From: Rhodospirillaceae bacterium
GTDB lineage: Bacteria > Pseudomonadota > Alphaproteobacteria > Puniceispirillales > Puniceispirillaceae
NCBI GenBank assembly: GCA_002721775.1
Contig: PBLM01000026.1
Span: 4,045-9,214, forward strand
Reading direction: 5' to 3'
Length of the DNA stretch: 5,170 nt
The position numbers and the translations under genes were made by a program. The notes below the pieces were generated by a model that saw only the letters and a program-made list of their open reading frames with translations, made no database searches and was not told the origin of the DNA. This document shows, one piece after another, positions 1 to 5,170 of the stretch. Numbering within the stretch: the stretch's first letter is position 1; the number at the start of each line of letters is the position of its first letter.

Positions 1-204
1 GTTGAGGTGTATGAAGGTGGTAAAGTGATTGACAGGCTGATGATTGATGGCGGTATAGCGGATGTCACGCCAGAAAGTGTGACGATACTGACTGAGCGGG
101 CCGAAGATCTGAACGAGGTGAACGCACAGGAAATTGTGGAGCGTGCAAAGGCTGCAGCAGATTCCGAATCTGATTTTCTTAAAGATGTTGAGGCTGCCTT
201 ATAA
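1..204 (+). CDS. atpC: F-type ATP synthase epsilon subunit (AtpC), 3' part only
   Basis: This is the C-terminal 67 residues of the F1 epsilon subunit, part of the central stalk that couples proton flow through Fo to ATP synthesis at the inner membrane. The reading frame is open from base 1 and ends in TAA, so the 5' half of the gene lies outside the window and the GTG at 7 is not a real start. The visible piece begins in the last strands of the N-terminal beta-sandwich (VEVYEGGKVIDRLMIDGG, then ADVTPESVTIL), which is typical of the family. It ends in one short acidic helical tail (roughly residues 38-67 of the fragment). That tail is short compared with the two-helix inhibitory domain of E. 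coli epsilon. In Paracoccus and its relatives, the inhibitory role is held by a separate zeta subunit, so a short tail fits an alphaproteobacterium. As atpC is normally last in its operon, transcription should end near here, facing the oncoming rppH. Confidence 0.9.
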   Translation, partial: VEVYEGGKVIDRLMIDGGIADVTPESVTILTERAEDLNEVNAQEIVERAKAAADSESDFLKDVEAAL

Positions 205-240
205 AAGGACAATCCAAAAACAGTGTAAATATCATGATGG
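205..240. other. Convergent gap between atpC and rppH
   Basis: These 36 AT-rich bases separate the stop codons of two converging genes. A bidirectional terminator would be expected here. The only symmetry I see is the 8-bp palindrome ATCATGAT (231-238), which is too short and lacks a T-tract, so I do not call a terminator. Termination may be Rho-dependent or may occur inside the opposing gene. Confidence 0.5.
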
Positions 241-747
241 CTATGTTTGAACCGCTTTGAGTTCGTCCTTGAAGGTGGCCATTAAATTCTCATAAACATC
301 CTGTTTGAAAGGCACAGCGCGATGCACCAGTTGTTCTGGCCACAGCCATTTCCAGCTGATAAATTCTGGTTCTTCTGTTTCAATATTAATATCACAATCA
401 GAGCCCGTAAAACGCAAGGCTACCCATTTTTGTGTCTGCCCGCGATAGGCCCCTGACCACAACCTGTTAGCCAGCTCCTCCGGGATGTCATAATTCAGCC
501 AGTCCGGGTGAATGCGCAGAATTTTAGCTTTATTTGTGCCAATCTCTTCCTGCATCTCACGGAAACAGGCTGTCTCAATATCCTCGCCATCGTCGATACC
601 GCCTTGTGGCATCTGCCATGCTTCTGCCCGATTATCAATTCGCTGGCCACTAAAAATCTGCCCTTCAGTGTTTATGAGCATGATGCCAACACAGGCGCGG
701 TAGGGCCTGTCTTTATAGCTGATAGATTTCATTTCAGTTTCTGTCAT
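241..747 (-). CDS. rppH: RNA pyrophosphohydrolase RppH (Nudix hydrolase)
   Basis: This 168-residue cytoplasmic Nudix enzyme removes pyrophosphate from the 5' triphosphate end of mRNA, which opens the transcript to RNase E-type decay. The Nudix box (G-x5-E-x7-R-E-x-x-E-E-x-G) is complete at about residues 49-71, with REMQEEIG at its core. It is preceded by YRACVGIMLIN and AWQMPQGGID, which are hallmarks of the RppH/Ap4A-hydrolase subfamily. Trp-rich stretches further on (SGAYRGQTQKWVALRFTG, then EFISWKWLWPEQLV) also match this subfamily. The frame is open upstream to an ATG at 813, but that start would overlap ctpA and add 22 residues of non-family sequence. I therefore chose the ATG at 747, which has a GGGAAG-like site just upstream and leaves a 34-bp gap after the ctpA stop. 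It probably shares a transcript with ctpA. An alternative start is the ATG five codons later (732). Dinucleoside polyphosphate hydrolysis is a known side activity of the family. Confidence 0.92.
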   Translation of the reverse strand: MTETEMKSISYKDRPYRACVGIMLINTEGQIFSGQRIDNRAEAWQMPQGGIDDGEDIETACFREMQEEIGTNKAKILRIHPDWLNYDIPEELANRLWSGAYRGQTQKWVALRFTGSDCDINIETEEPEFISWKWLWPEQLVHRAVPFKQDVYENLMATFKDELKAVQT

Positions 748-781
748 GGCTTCCCACTTAATGGCATTATGGCTTAGTTGA

Positions 782-2092
782 CTATGATTTCGAAGATAGA
801 GCATTAAAAACACTCAGGCCGCGCAGCAAGTCAACAGCCCGTGCCAGCTGGTAGTCAACTTCTATTGGGTCTTGTGAATCTGCTGGGACAGCATTATCTG
901 TTGTTGCCTCTGCACCAACTTCTCGACTGTCCAATGCGCCGCGCAGGTCTTCTTCTCTGACGGGCCCACCCTCCAATTTTTCAATTCTCGCTAAAGCCAC
1001 CTCAATATCAGGGGAAATGCCTTTCGCTTGAATAGACACGCCAGATGGGGTGAAATACCGGGCTGTTGTCAGCCGAATTGCCCCATGCCCTGGCATCGGT
1101 GTAATTGTCTGCACGGAACCTTTGCCAAATGAACGTGTGCCCATCACAACAGCACGACGGTGATCTTTGAGCGCGCCAGCAACAATCTCAGACGCAGAAG
1201 CAGAGCCTGAATTGATCAGCACAACAATGGGTAATCCATCACTGATATCACCGGGACGTGCATAAGCATGCTGAATGTCATTTTCACTGCGGCCCCGCGT
1301 TGAGACAATCTCACCTTTTTCTAAAAAGGCGTCAGACACTCGGATTGCTTCAGACAGCAACCCCCCTGGATTGTTCCGCAGATCAAGAACAAGGCCGGTC
1401 AGTTCTTCCATTGCTTCAGCCTGCAGTTCATCTATTGCCTTTTGAAGGCCGGGCGAGGTCTGTTCAGAAAATGTTGTGATCCGAATATAGCCAATTGTCT
1501 TGTACAGCCGTGAGCGGACAGACCTGATTTTTATTTCATCTCTGATAATGTCGACTTCAAAAGGCTCGTCCTGAGCGCGTTGCACTGAGATTTTTACATT
1601 TGAGCCAATCGGCCCACGTAATTTTTGAACGGCATCGGTCAAAGTCAGTCCAACAATGCTCTCCCCGTCAACAGAGATGATCAGATCCTCAGGTAGAATC
1701 CCAGCTTTATCCGCAGGTGTGTCGTCAATAGGCGAAACTACCTTAACAAAGCCATTTTCCATTGTTACCTCGATTCCAAGGCCGCCAAATTTTCCCCTTG
1801 TCTGCACTTGCATTTTTTGGAAATTATCATCTGGCAGATAGGCTGAATGGGGATCAAGGGATGTTAGCATTCCGTTAATAGCTGCCTCTACAAGTTCTTG
1901 ATCAGATACTTCTTCCACATAATCTTCTCTAACACGCTGGAACACATCGCCAAACAAAGTCAGTTGCCGATAGGTCTCCTCATTGTTTGACTGTGCCTTT
2001 GTTGTGAGTGGTGCTATCAGAAACAGCGCGGAGAATGCGCCAAGGATTATGGTTGAAAGGACAAGTAAACGTTGTCTGGATAAAATAATCAT
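782..2092 (-). CDS. ctpA: Carboxy-terminal processing protease CtpA (S41 family)
   Basis: This 436-residue periplasmic serine protease of the S41/tail-specific family trims C-termini of envelope proteins. In several bacteria it acts on peptidoglycan hydrolases. A hydrophobic segment at about residues 8-28, followed by TKA-Q near 33, looks like an uncleaved anchor or Sec signal peptide. A helical cap region follows (40-95, with LTSLDPHSAYL). The PDZ domain spans about 97-185, with the peptide-binding GLGI at 104-107. The protease core follows, with LVLDLRNNPGG at 234-244. The catalytic Ser-Lys pair is S299 (in GSASASEI) and K324 (in SFGKGSVQ), with Q328 four residues after the lysine. The spacing of 25 and 4 is the same as in B. 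subtilis CtpB. The acidic tail at about 371-436, ending DYQLARAVDLLRGL, is usual in alphaproteobacterial members. The ribosome site is weak (AAAGG, about 11 bases from ATG). A promoter-like site lies in the upstream gap, and rppH follows 34 bases downstream. Confidence 0.95.
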   Translation of the reverse strand: MIILSRQRLLVLSTIILGAFSALFLIAPLTTKAQSNNEETYRQLTLFGDVFQRVREDYVEEVSDQELVEAAINGMLTSLDPHSAYLPDDNFQKMQVQTRGKFGGLGIEVTMENGFVKVVSPIDDTPADKAGILPEDLIISVDGESIVGLTLTDAVQKLRGPIGSNVKISVQRAQDEPFEVDIIRDEIKIRSVRSRLYKTIGYIRITTFSEQTSPGLQKAIDELQAEAMEELTGLVLDLRNNPGGLLSEAIRVSDAFLEKGEIVSTRGRSENDIQHAYARPGDISDGLPIVVLINSGSASASEIVAGALKDHRRAVVMGTRSFGKGSVQTITPMPGHGAIRLTTARYFTPSGVSIQAKGISPDIEVALARIEKLEGGPVREEDLRGALDSREVGAEATTDNAVPADSQDPIEVDYQLARAVDLLRGLSVFNALSSKS

Positions 2093-2160
2093 TGTATTAG
2101 GGGCCTTTTTTCGAGCTACTATTTCGGCAAAATCGAGTTATAAAACTGGCCGGTCTTTGC

Positions 2161-2189
2161 ATCATAGCTTCTGTGGTTCAACCTGTCAG
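2161..2189 (-). promoter_or_regulatory. Predicted sigma-70 type promoter upstream of ctpA
   Basis: On the - strand, CTGACA (2189-2184) and TATGAT (2166-2161) are separated by exactly 17 bases. Each hexamer is one mismatch from consensus (TTGACA, TATAAT). Transcription would start near 2154, giving a leader of about 60 bases before the ctpA ATG at 2092. It lies in the 127-bp gap after gpmI, the longest gap in the window, which supports a separate ctpA-rppH transcript. This is sequence matching only. Confidence 0.55.
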
Positions 2190-2219
2190 CGTTTAATCTT
2201 AATAGGGGTCTTGCAAGCT

Positions 2220-3761
2220 CTATATTATAAGGCTTTGGCCAGTCATCTCATCAGGTTGATCTATCCCAAGTAGAGACAGAAGTGTTGGTGCCACATCTAC
2301 CAAACTACCATTCTGCAAATTCTGTGCCGGGGCATCTTTGCTATGATTAACCAATATGCACGGCACAGGATTTGTTGTATGTGCAGTATGTGGGGAGTTT
2401 GCGGTTGGATCCCACATCACCTCACAATTTCCATGATCTGCTGTTATGAGCATTGCCGCACCAGCTTCTGACACAGCCTTTGTTATTTGGCCCACAGCGC
2501 TGTCAACAGTCTCAACAGCCTTTATCGTTGCATGAATATCTCCTGTATGCCCAACCATATCCGGGTTGGCAAAATTCACAATGATCAGATCGTGTTGCTT
2601 TTGTGAGACCGACGCCAGAACCGCGTCCAGAACGCCCTGTGCTGACATTTCTGGTTTCAAATCATAGGTCGCGACTGAGGGTGAAGGGACAAGTTGTCTG
2701 TCTTCCCCTGCAAAGGCTGCTTCCTCTCCACCATTGAAAAAGAAGGTAACATGCGGATATTTTTCAGTTTCAGCTACTCTGAGTTGCCTTAACCCTGCTT
2801 TCGATACAGTCTCACCTAGACCATTTTGCAGATCTGGCGGCATAAATAAGGGTGTTACAGCGTCTGTTAAATCATTAGCAACCGGCGTCATGCTCAACAT
2901 GCCTGCGGCAAATGGCCTAACTGACCTATCATCCAGCTTACAGCCTGTCTGTTCCGGTCTTACAAGCGCTCGCAGAAACTGCCGTACGCGGTCTATCCTG
3001 AAATTCGCCACCAGCAGACTGTCATTTTCTGCGGGGCCAGTATAACCGTCGATGCAGGTAGCGGTTATAAATTCATCTGTTTCACCCCGCGCATAAGCAT
3101 CTGCCAGAGCTGTTCGTGGGTCAGCTGCGTAATTAGGGGCCTTGCCGGAGCATAGCACATCAAGAAAAGCTTGTGTTCTGTCCCATCTTTTGTCCCGATC
3201 CATAGCAAAATAGCGGCCTATGACGCTAGCAATACGACATGTTGAAGGCAGGCTGGCAAGAAAAGCAGGCAATTCATCTGCAGCAGCTTTTGGCAGCGTG
3301 TCACGCCCATCTGTGATGATATGCAGCCATACTGGGATTTTAGCTGTGGCCATAATCTCGGCAATTCTGTGTATGTGATCCGTATGGGCGTGGACTCCTC
3401 CTGATGACGTCAGCCCTGTAAGATGCAGGGCTCCCCCTGTCTGTGCACATTTTTTTGCAAGGTTAACAAGGGGCGGCAATCGTTCTACCTCACCAATTTT
3501 GCAAGCAGCAGAAATTCTTGGCAAATCCTGCATAATCAATCGTCCAGAGCCGATAGTCAAATGACCAACCTCAGAATTCCCAGGCTGACCTTTTGGCAGG
3601 CCAACAGCGTCCTCAGAAGCATTTAACTGGCAGTGCGGATAGTTGGCCATCAATTCGTCAATGACAGGTGTGTGTGCTCTGTCAATAGCATTGAAGGCTG
3701 AATTAGCGTTGTTGCCCCAGCCATCCATAATACATAAGATTACCGGCGTCCTAACTGTCAT
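2220..3761 (-). CDS. gpmI: 2,3-bisphosphoglycerate-independent phosphoglycerate mutase
   Basis: This 513-residue enzyme interconverts 3- and 2-phosphoglycerate in glycolysis and gluconeogenesis using two metal ions (Mn or similar) and a phosphoserine intermediate. It is cytoplasmic and belongs to the alkaline phosphatase superfamily. The length is close to the roughly 510 residues usual for the family. Visible signatures are the metal-site Asp in IMDGWG (D13), the catalytic serine in GNSEVGH (S63), and the substrate-binding insert with GGVHAHTDH (121-129), DGRDT (151-155), GRYFAMDRD (182-190) and NFRIDRVRQ (253-261). Also present are K334 before HVTFFFNGG, NPDMVGHTG (D401, H405), ADHGNCE (D442, H443) and PHTAHT (H458, H461). 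All catalytic positions appear intact. The start is well supported: AAAGGA lies 8 bases before the ATG. NFRIDRVRQ has Ile where Ala or Pro is usual. It follows rlmH after 87 bp, with a possible promoter of its own. Confidence 0.96.
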   Translation of the reverse strand: MTVRTPVILCIMDGWGNNANSAFNAIDRAHTPVIDELMANYPHCQLNASEDAVGLPKGQPGNSEVGHLTIGSGRLIMQDLPRISAACKIGEVERLPPLVNLAKKCAQTGGALHLTGLTSSGGVHAHTDHIHRIAEIMATAKIPVWLHIITDGRDTLPKAAADELPAFLASLPSTCRIASVIGRYFAMDRDKRWDRTQAFLDVLCSGKAPNYAADPRTALADAYARGETDEFITATCIDGYTGPAENDSLLVANFRIDRVRQFLRALVRPEQTGCKLDDRSVRPFAAGMLSMTPVANDLTDAVTPLFMPPDLQNGLGETVSKAGLRQLRVAETEKYPHVTFFFNGGEEAAFAGEDRQLVPSPSVATYDLKPEMSAQGVLDAVLASVSQKQHDLIIVNFANPDMVGHTGDIHATIKAVETVDSAVGQITKAVSEAGAAMLITADHGNCEVMWDPTANSPHTAHTTNPVPCILVNHSKDAPAQNLQNGSLVDVAPTLLSLLGIDQPDEMTGQSLII

Positions 3762-3769
3762 ATAGGCTG

Positions 3770-3775
3770 TCCTTT
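3770..3775 (-). promoter_or_regulatory. Ribosome binding site of gpmI
   Basis: AAAGGA on the - strand ends 8 bases before the ATG at 3761. It is a good Shine-Dalgarno match at normal spacing and fixes the gpmI start, which also agrees with the family's usual N-terminus just ahead of the first metal-binding Asp. Confidence 0.7.
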
Positions 3776-3797
3776 GAAAGGTTAAATCAGGCTTGTG

Positions 3798-3826
3798 GTT
3801 ATATCGCTGACAAGTTGTTCCAGCAA
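3798..3826 (-). promoter_or_regulatory. Possible promoter upstream of gpmI
   Basis: On the - strand, TTGCTG (3826-3821) and TATAAC (3803-3798) are separated by 17 bases, in the 87-bp gap between rlmH and gpmI. The -10 has one mismatch from consensus and the -35 two. Transcription would begin near 3791, about 30 bases before the ATG, leaving the ribosome site intact. The position is sensible but the match is only fair, so this is a prediction. Confidence 0.4.
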
Positions 3827-3848
3827 GCTGTTAAAGCTTTCTTTGATA

Positions 3849-4316
3849 TCAGCCTCTGTGATATGGGTGGCGGGCCAGTATCATTTCGGCACGGTAAAGC
3901 TGTTCCGCCAGCATAGCCCGGCAGAGCATATGTGGCCAAGTAACTCGTCCAAAGGCAATTTTTTTATCAGCTGTCTTTAGCAAATCGGGATGATGCCCAT
4001 CTGCGCCGCCAATTGCAAAAAAACACTGATAGATAGCTTCAGTCCGCCAGTGATTGATCATATCTGCTAGTTCTTCAGAACTGATATTCACGCCATTTGG
4101 ATCAAGGCCTACCAGTCGTTTGGGTGATCCGGAACACTGCCTAATATAGGAAAGAAGTTTTTCGCTTTCTTCTTTTGTACGTGCTCGTCCGGCAGGAAGA
4201 TGAGACTCAAATTCCAGCAGATGTGCGGGATAGGGGCATCGTCTCAGCCAGTCTGCCCATAATTCGGCTTCAGCTGTTTTGCGCGTCTTGCCAACAGCCA
4301 GTATGGTCAGCTTCAT
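3849..4316 (-). CDS. rlmH: 23S rRNA (pseudouridine-1915-N3) methyltransferase RlmH
   Basis: This 155-residue SPOUT-class methyltransferase uses S-adenosylmethionine to methylate N3 of pseudouridine 1915 in helix 69 of 23S rRNA, acting on assembled 70S ribosomes. It works as a homodimer with the knotted C-terminal fold that binds the cofactor. Evidence is the exact family length (155 in E. coli), the N-terminus MKLTILAVGK, the mid-protein LVGLDPNG (68-75), the cofactor loop FAIGGADGH (100-108), and the C-terminal signature WPHMLCRAMLAEQLYRA followed by HPYHRG at the very end. The ATG at 4316 fits the family N-terminus, although the ribosome site is poor (GAAAG immediately before the ATG). The gene starts 18 bases after the rsfS stop, so translational coupling within one transcript is likely. 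The pairing with rsfS is widely conserved, and both products act on the large subunit. Confidence 0.96.
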   Translation of the reverse strand: MKLTILAVGKTRKTAEAELWADWLRRCPYPAHLLEFESHLPAGRARTKEESEKLLSYIRQCSGSPKRLVGLDPNGVNISSEELADMINHWRTEAIYQCFFAIGGADGHHPDLLKTADKKIAFGRVTWPHMLCRAMLAEQLYRAEMILARHPYHRG

Positions 4317-4334
4317 CTTTCAGCTAACCGCTGA

Positions 4335-4718
4335 TTAATCAGCATGTACGTGAACAATTTCATCACGTGGTGTGGCCGTGTCCCACATCCGCTCAAGTGA
4401 GTAAAAATCTCGCACTTCAGGCCTAAACAGGTGAACAATAACTTCTGCGGTATCTAACAAGACCCAATCTGCCTGTGCTAAGCCTTCTTTGCCCAATATA
4501 GGCACGCCGGCGCACTTCAGCTTGACCTCAAGATGCTCGGCTAGGGCGGCAACCTGTCGTGAAGACGCGCCAGAAGCGATTACCATGAAATCAGCAATTG
4601 AGGATTTCCCGTCTAAGTTAATGGAGACAACATCGCTTCCTTTATTATCGTCAAGCGATTGCAACACCAGATCTTTGACCTGTTCAGGGGTTAGTTGCAG
4701 ACGATTGTCTTTGGTAAT
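4335..4718 (-). CDS. rsfS: Ribosomal silencing factor RsfS, probable ATT start
   Basis: This protein is about 127 residues if started at the ATT at 4718. RsfS (Iojap/YbeB family) binds ribosomal protein L14 (uL14) on the large subunit and blocks joining of the small subunit, damping translation under nutrient limitation. Family signatures are DGKSSIADFMVIASG (36-50) with SSRQV after it, ADWVLLD (83-89), VIVHLFRPEVRDFYSLERMW (93-112) and a short acidic tail. The start is unusual. The most downstream standard codon, GTG at 4667, would remove much of the first helix (LTPEQVKDLVLQSLDD aligns with ALQDFVIDKIDD of E. coli RsfS). The open frame runs upstream to a TAG at 4724-4722 with no ATG, GTG or TTG, but an in-frame ATT sits 7 bases after a perfect AAGGAG. 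Translation would give f-Met at that codon. A CTG at 4697 is a weaker alternative. It lies 18 bases ahead of rlmH and follows nadD. Confidence 0.93.
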   Translation of the reverse strand: MTKDNRLQLTPEQVKDLVLQSLDDNKGSDVVSINLDGKSSIADFMVIASGASSRQVAALAEHLEVKLKCAGVPILGKEGLAQADWVLLDTAEVIVHLFRPEVRDFYSLERMWDTATPRDEIVHVHAD

Positions 4719-4725
4719 GGTCTAT

Positions 4726-4731
4726 CTCCTT
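4726..4731 (-). promoter_or_regulatory. Strong ribosome binding site in front of an ATT codon (rsfS)
   Basis: AAGGAG on the - strand is a perfect Shine-Dalgarno core, the strongest in this window. The bases ATAGACC separate it from the in-frame ATT at 4718-4716. No standard start codon lies at a usable distance in any frame, so this site decides in favour of ATT initiation for rsfS, or of a base error in what was an ATG. Confidence 0.7.
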
Positions 4732-4744
4732 AATTATATTTTAC

Positions 4745-4774
4745 CGATCACCTAATGTAAGCCAAAGGTTATCG
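4745..4774 (-). other. Imperfect hairpin in the rsfS leader
   Basis: On the - strand the arms CGATAACCT (4774-4766) and AGGTGATCG (4753-4745) pair over 8 of 9 positions, with a central A-G mismatch and a 12-base loop. The stem ends 13 bases before the AAGGAG of rsfS and starts about 24 bases after the nadD stop. In the - direction no T-tract follows, so it is not a typical terminator for nadD. On the + strand it is followed by CTTTTTTCT, but no + strand gene reads through here. It may be a processing site, a stabilising stem or chance. Confidence 0.35.
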
Positions 4775-4798
4775 CTTTTTTCTGAGAAGAGCAAGATA

Positions 4799-5170
4799 TC
4801 ATGCTGTTCTGCCTCTAATTGCCGTTGATGAGGCCGGATCAGATGCAGCGTGTATAAAAGCCCAGCCACCATTTTTGCGATTTAAATTGCGGGCCGGCAT
4901 TTTTCTGTGGCTGGACATCATCGCCGCGCCGGCTGAAGAAAGGGCCTTAAATCCGTATTGCGGCCTGTTTACGACTATAATGGGCAGCAGTCGGGATATA
5001 AAGTAAGCCCGCTTCCATTGTGGGAATTGGATTAGATTATCTGCACCCATAATCCATATTAAATCAGCTCTCGGGCATCTCTTTACCAACAGGCTGAGAC
5101 TGTCAGCTGTAAATTGAAGATCTTTTTTTTGCTCAAAATCTAGAACTTTTATCCAGCTGTATGGCTGTGA
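4799..5170 (-). CDS. nadD: Nicotinate-nucleotide adenylyltransferase NadD, 3' part
   Basis: NadD transfers AMP from ATP to nicotinate mononucleotide, giving deamido-NAD, the step before NAD synthetase in cytoplasmic NAD synthesis. The frame is open to the window edge, so only the last 123 residues are seen. The N-terminal GxFxPxHxGH nucleotide-binding motif lies outside the window, as does the start. The TTG at 5089 is internal. Visible family features are FTADSLSLL (20-28 of the fragment), the strongly conserved IWIMGADNL followed by QFPQW (38-52), LPIIVVNRP, and the ATP-contacting SSTAIR (114-119), which ends four residues before the stop. Ending soon after SSTAIR is common in alphaproteobacterial NadD, whereas E. 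coli and Bacillus forms carry a longer tail. An A8 run in the coding strand (5130-5123) is in frame and undamaged. rsfS follows after about 80 bp, a pairing conserved across many bacteria. Confidence 0.93.
   Translation of the reverse strand, partial: SQPYSWIKVLDFEQKKDLQFTADSLSLLVKRCPRADLIWIMGADNLIQFPQWKRAYFISRLLPIIVVNRPQYGFKALSSAGAAMMSSHRKMPARNLNRKNGGWAFIHAASDPASSTAIRGRTA

Noticed and set aside
748..813. Upstream extension of rppH to the ATG at 813, overlapping the end of ctpA
   Set aside because: The extra 22 residues do not resemble RppH N-termini. The ATG at 747 gives the normal family length and has a purine-rich site upstream.
784..1151. Long acidic C-terminal tail of CtpA as a fused extra domain
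   Set aside because: Low-complexity tails ending in a DYQLARAxDLLRG-like helix are usual in alphaproteobacterial CtpA, so this is not a novel fusion.
2210..2217. CTTGCAAG palindrome just after the gpmI stop as a terminator or operator
   Set aside because: It is only 8 bp, has no loop and no T-tract, and is not repeated elsewhere in the window.
1983..2273. 96-codon + strand reading frame across the ctpA start and gap
   Set aside because: It lies mostly antisense to ctpA and gpmI ends, shows no recognisable protein features, and has no convincing ribosome site.
4733..4738. TATAAT on the - strand, with TTACAT 16 bases upstream, as a promoter for rsfS
   Set aside because: Transcription would start inside or after the AAGGAG ribosome site and remove it. 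The hexamer also lies in AT-rich spacer sequence, so a chance match is more likely.
4489..4755. 88-codon + strand reading frame opposite rsfS
   Set aside because: It is antisense to a well-supported conserved gene and its translation shows no family features.
4745..4785. Rho-independent terminator on the + strand (hairpin followed by CTTTTTTCT)
   Set aside because: No + strand gene runs into it, the stem is AT-rich with a central mismatch, and it lies inside a - strand gene row.
5123..5130. A8 run in the nadD coding strand as a programmed slippage site
   Set aside because: The frame is intact on both sides and encodes recognisable NadD sequence. A single homopolymer without other signals is not evidence of frameshifting.

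Overview
The window is ordinary core-genome DNA from a bacterium, most likely an alphaproteobacterium of moderate GC content (mid-40s percent by eye). The gene order supports this: a nadD–rsfS–rlmH cluster followed by gpmI, ctpA and rppH, running head-on into the last gene of the F-type ATP synthase operon (atpC). The protein sequences also have an alphaproteobacterial look. I cannot name a genus from this.

Layout: on the + strand, bases 1-204 are the 3' end of atpC (ATP synthase epsilon). After a 36-bp convergent gap, everything else lies on the - strand. Read in the direction of transcription, right to left, these are nadD (5' part cut off by the window edge), rsfS, rlmH, gpmI, ctpA and rppH. 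No gap between genes exceeds 127 bp, so no long stretch is left unexplained. I saw no tRNA, rRNA, insertion sequence, CRISPR array, phage gene or obvious strong terminator.

Functions: nadD supplies NAD. rsfS and rlmH act on the large ribosomal subunit (silencing, and 23S rRNA methylation in helix 69). gpmI is the cofactor-independent phosphoglycerate mutase of glycolysis. ctpA is a periplasmic S41 processing protease. rppH is a Nudix hydrolase that starts mRNA decay by trimming 5' triphosphates. Small gaps suggest co-transcription of rsfS-rlmH and of ctpA-rppH. Promoter-like sites in the gaps before gpmI and before ctpA suggest the row is split into sub-transcripts.

The most interesting point is the start of rsfS. 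The conserved N-terminal helix runs upstream of the only standard start codon available (a GTG). An ideal AAGGAG ribosome binding site lies 7 bases before an in-frame ATT, with no ATG, GTG or TTG anywhere in the extension. This looks like rare AUU initiation, or else a base error. A modest hairpin lies just upstream of that site. No new multi-gene system is visible.
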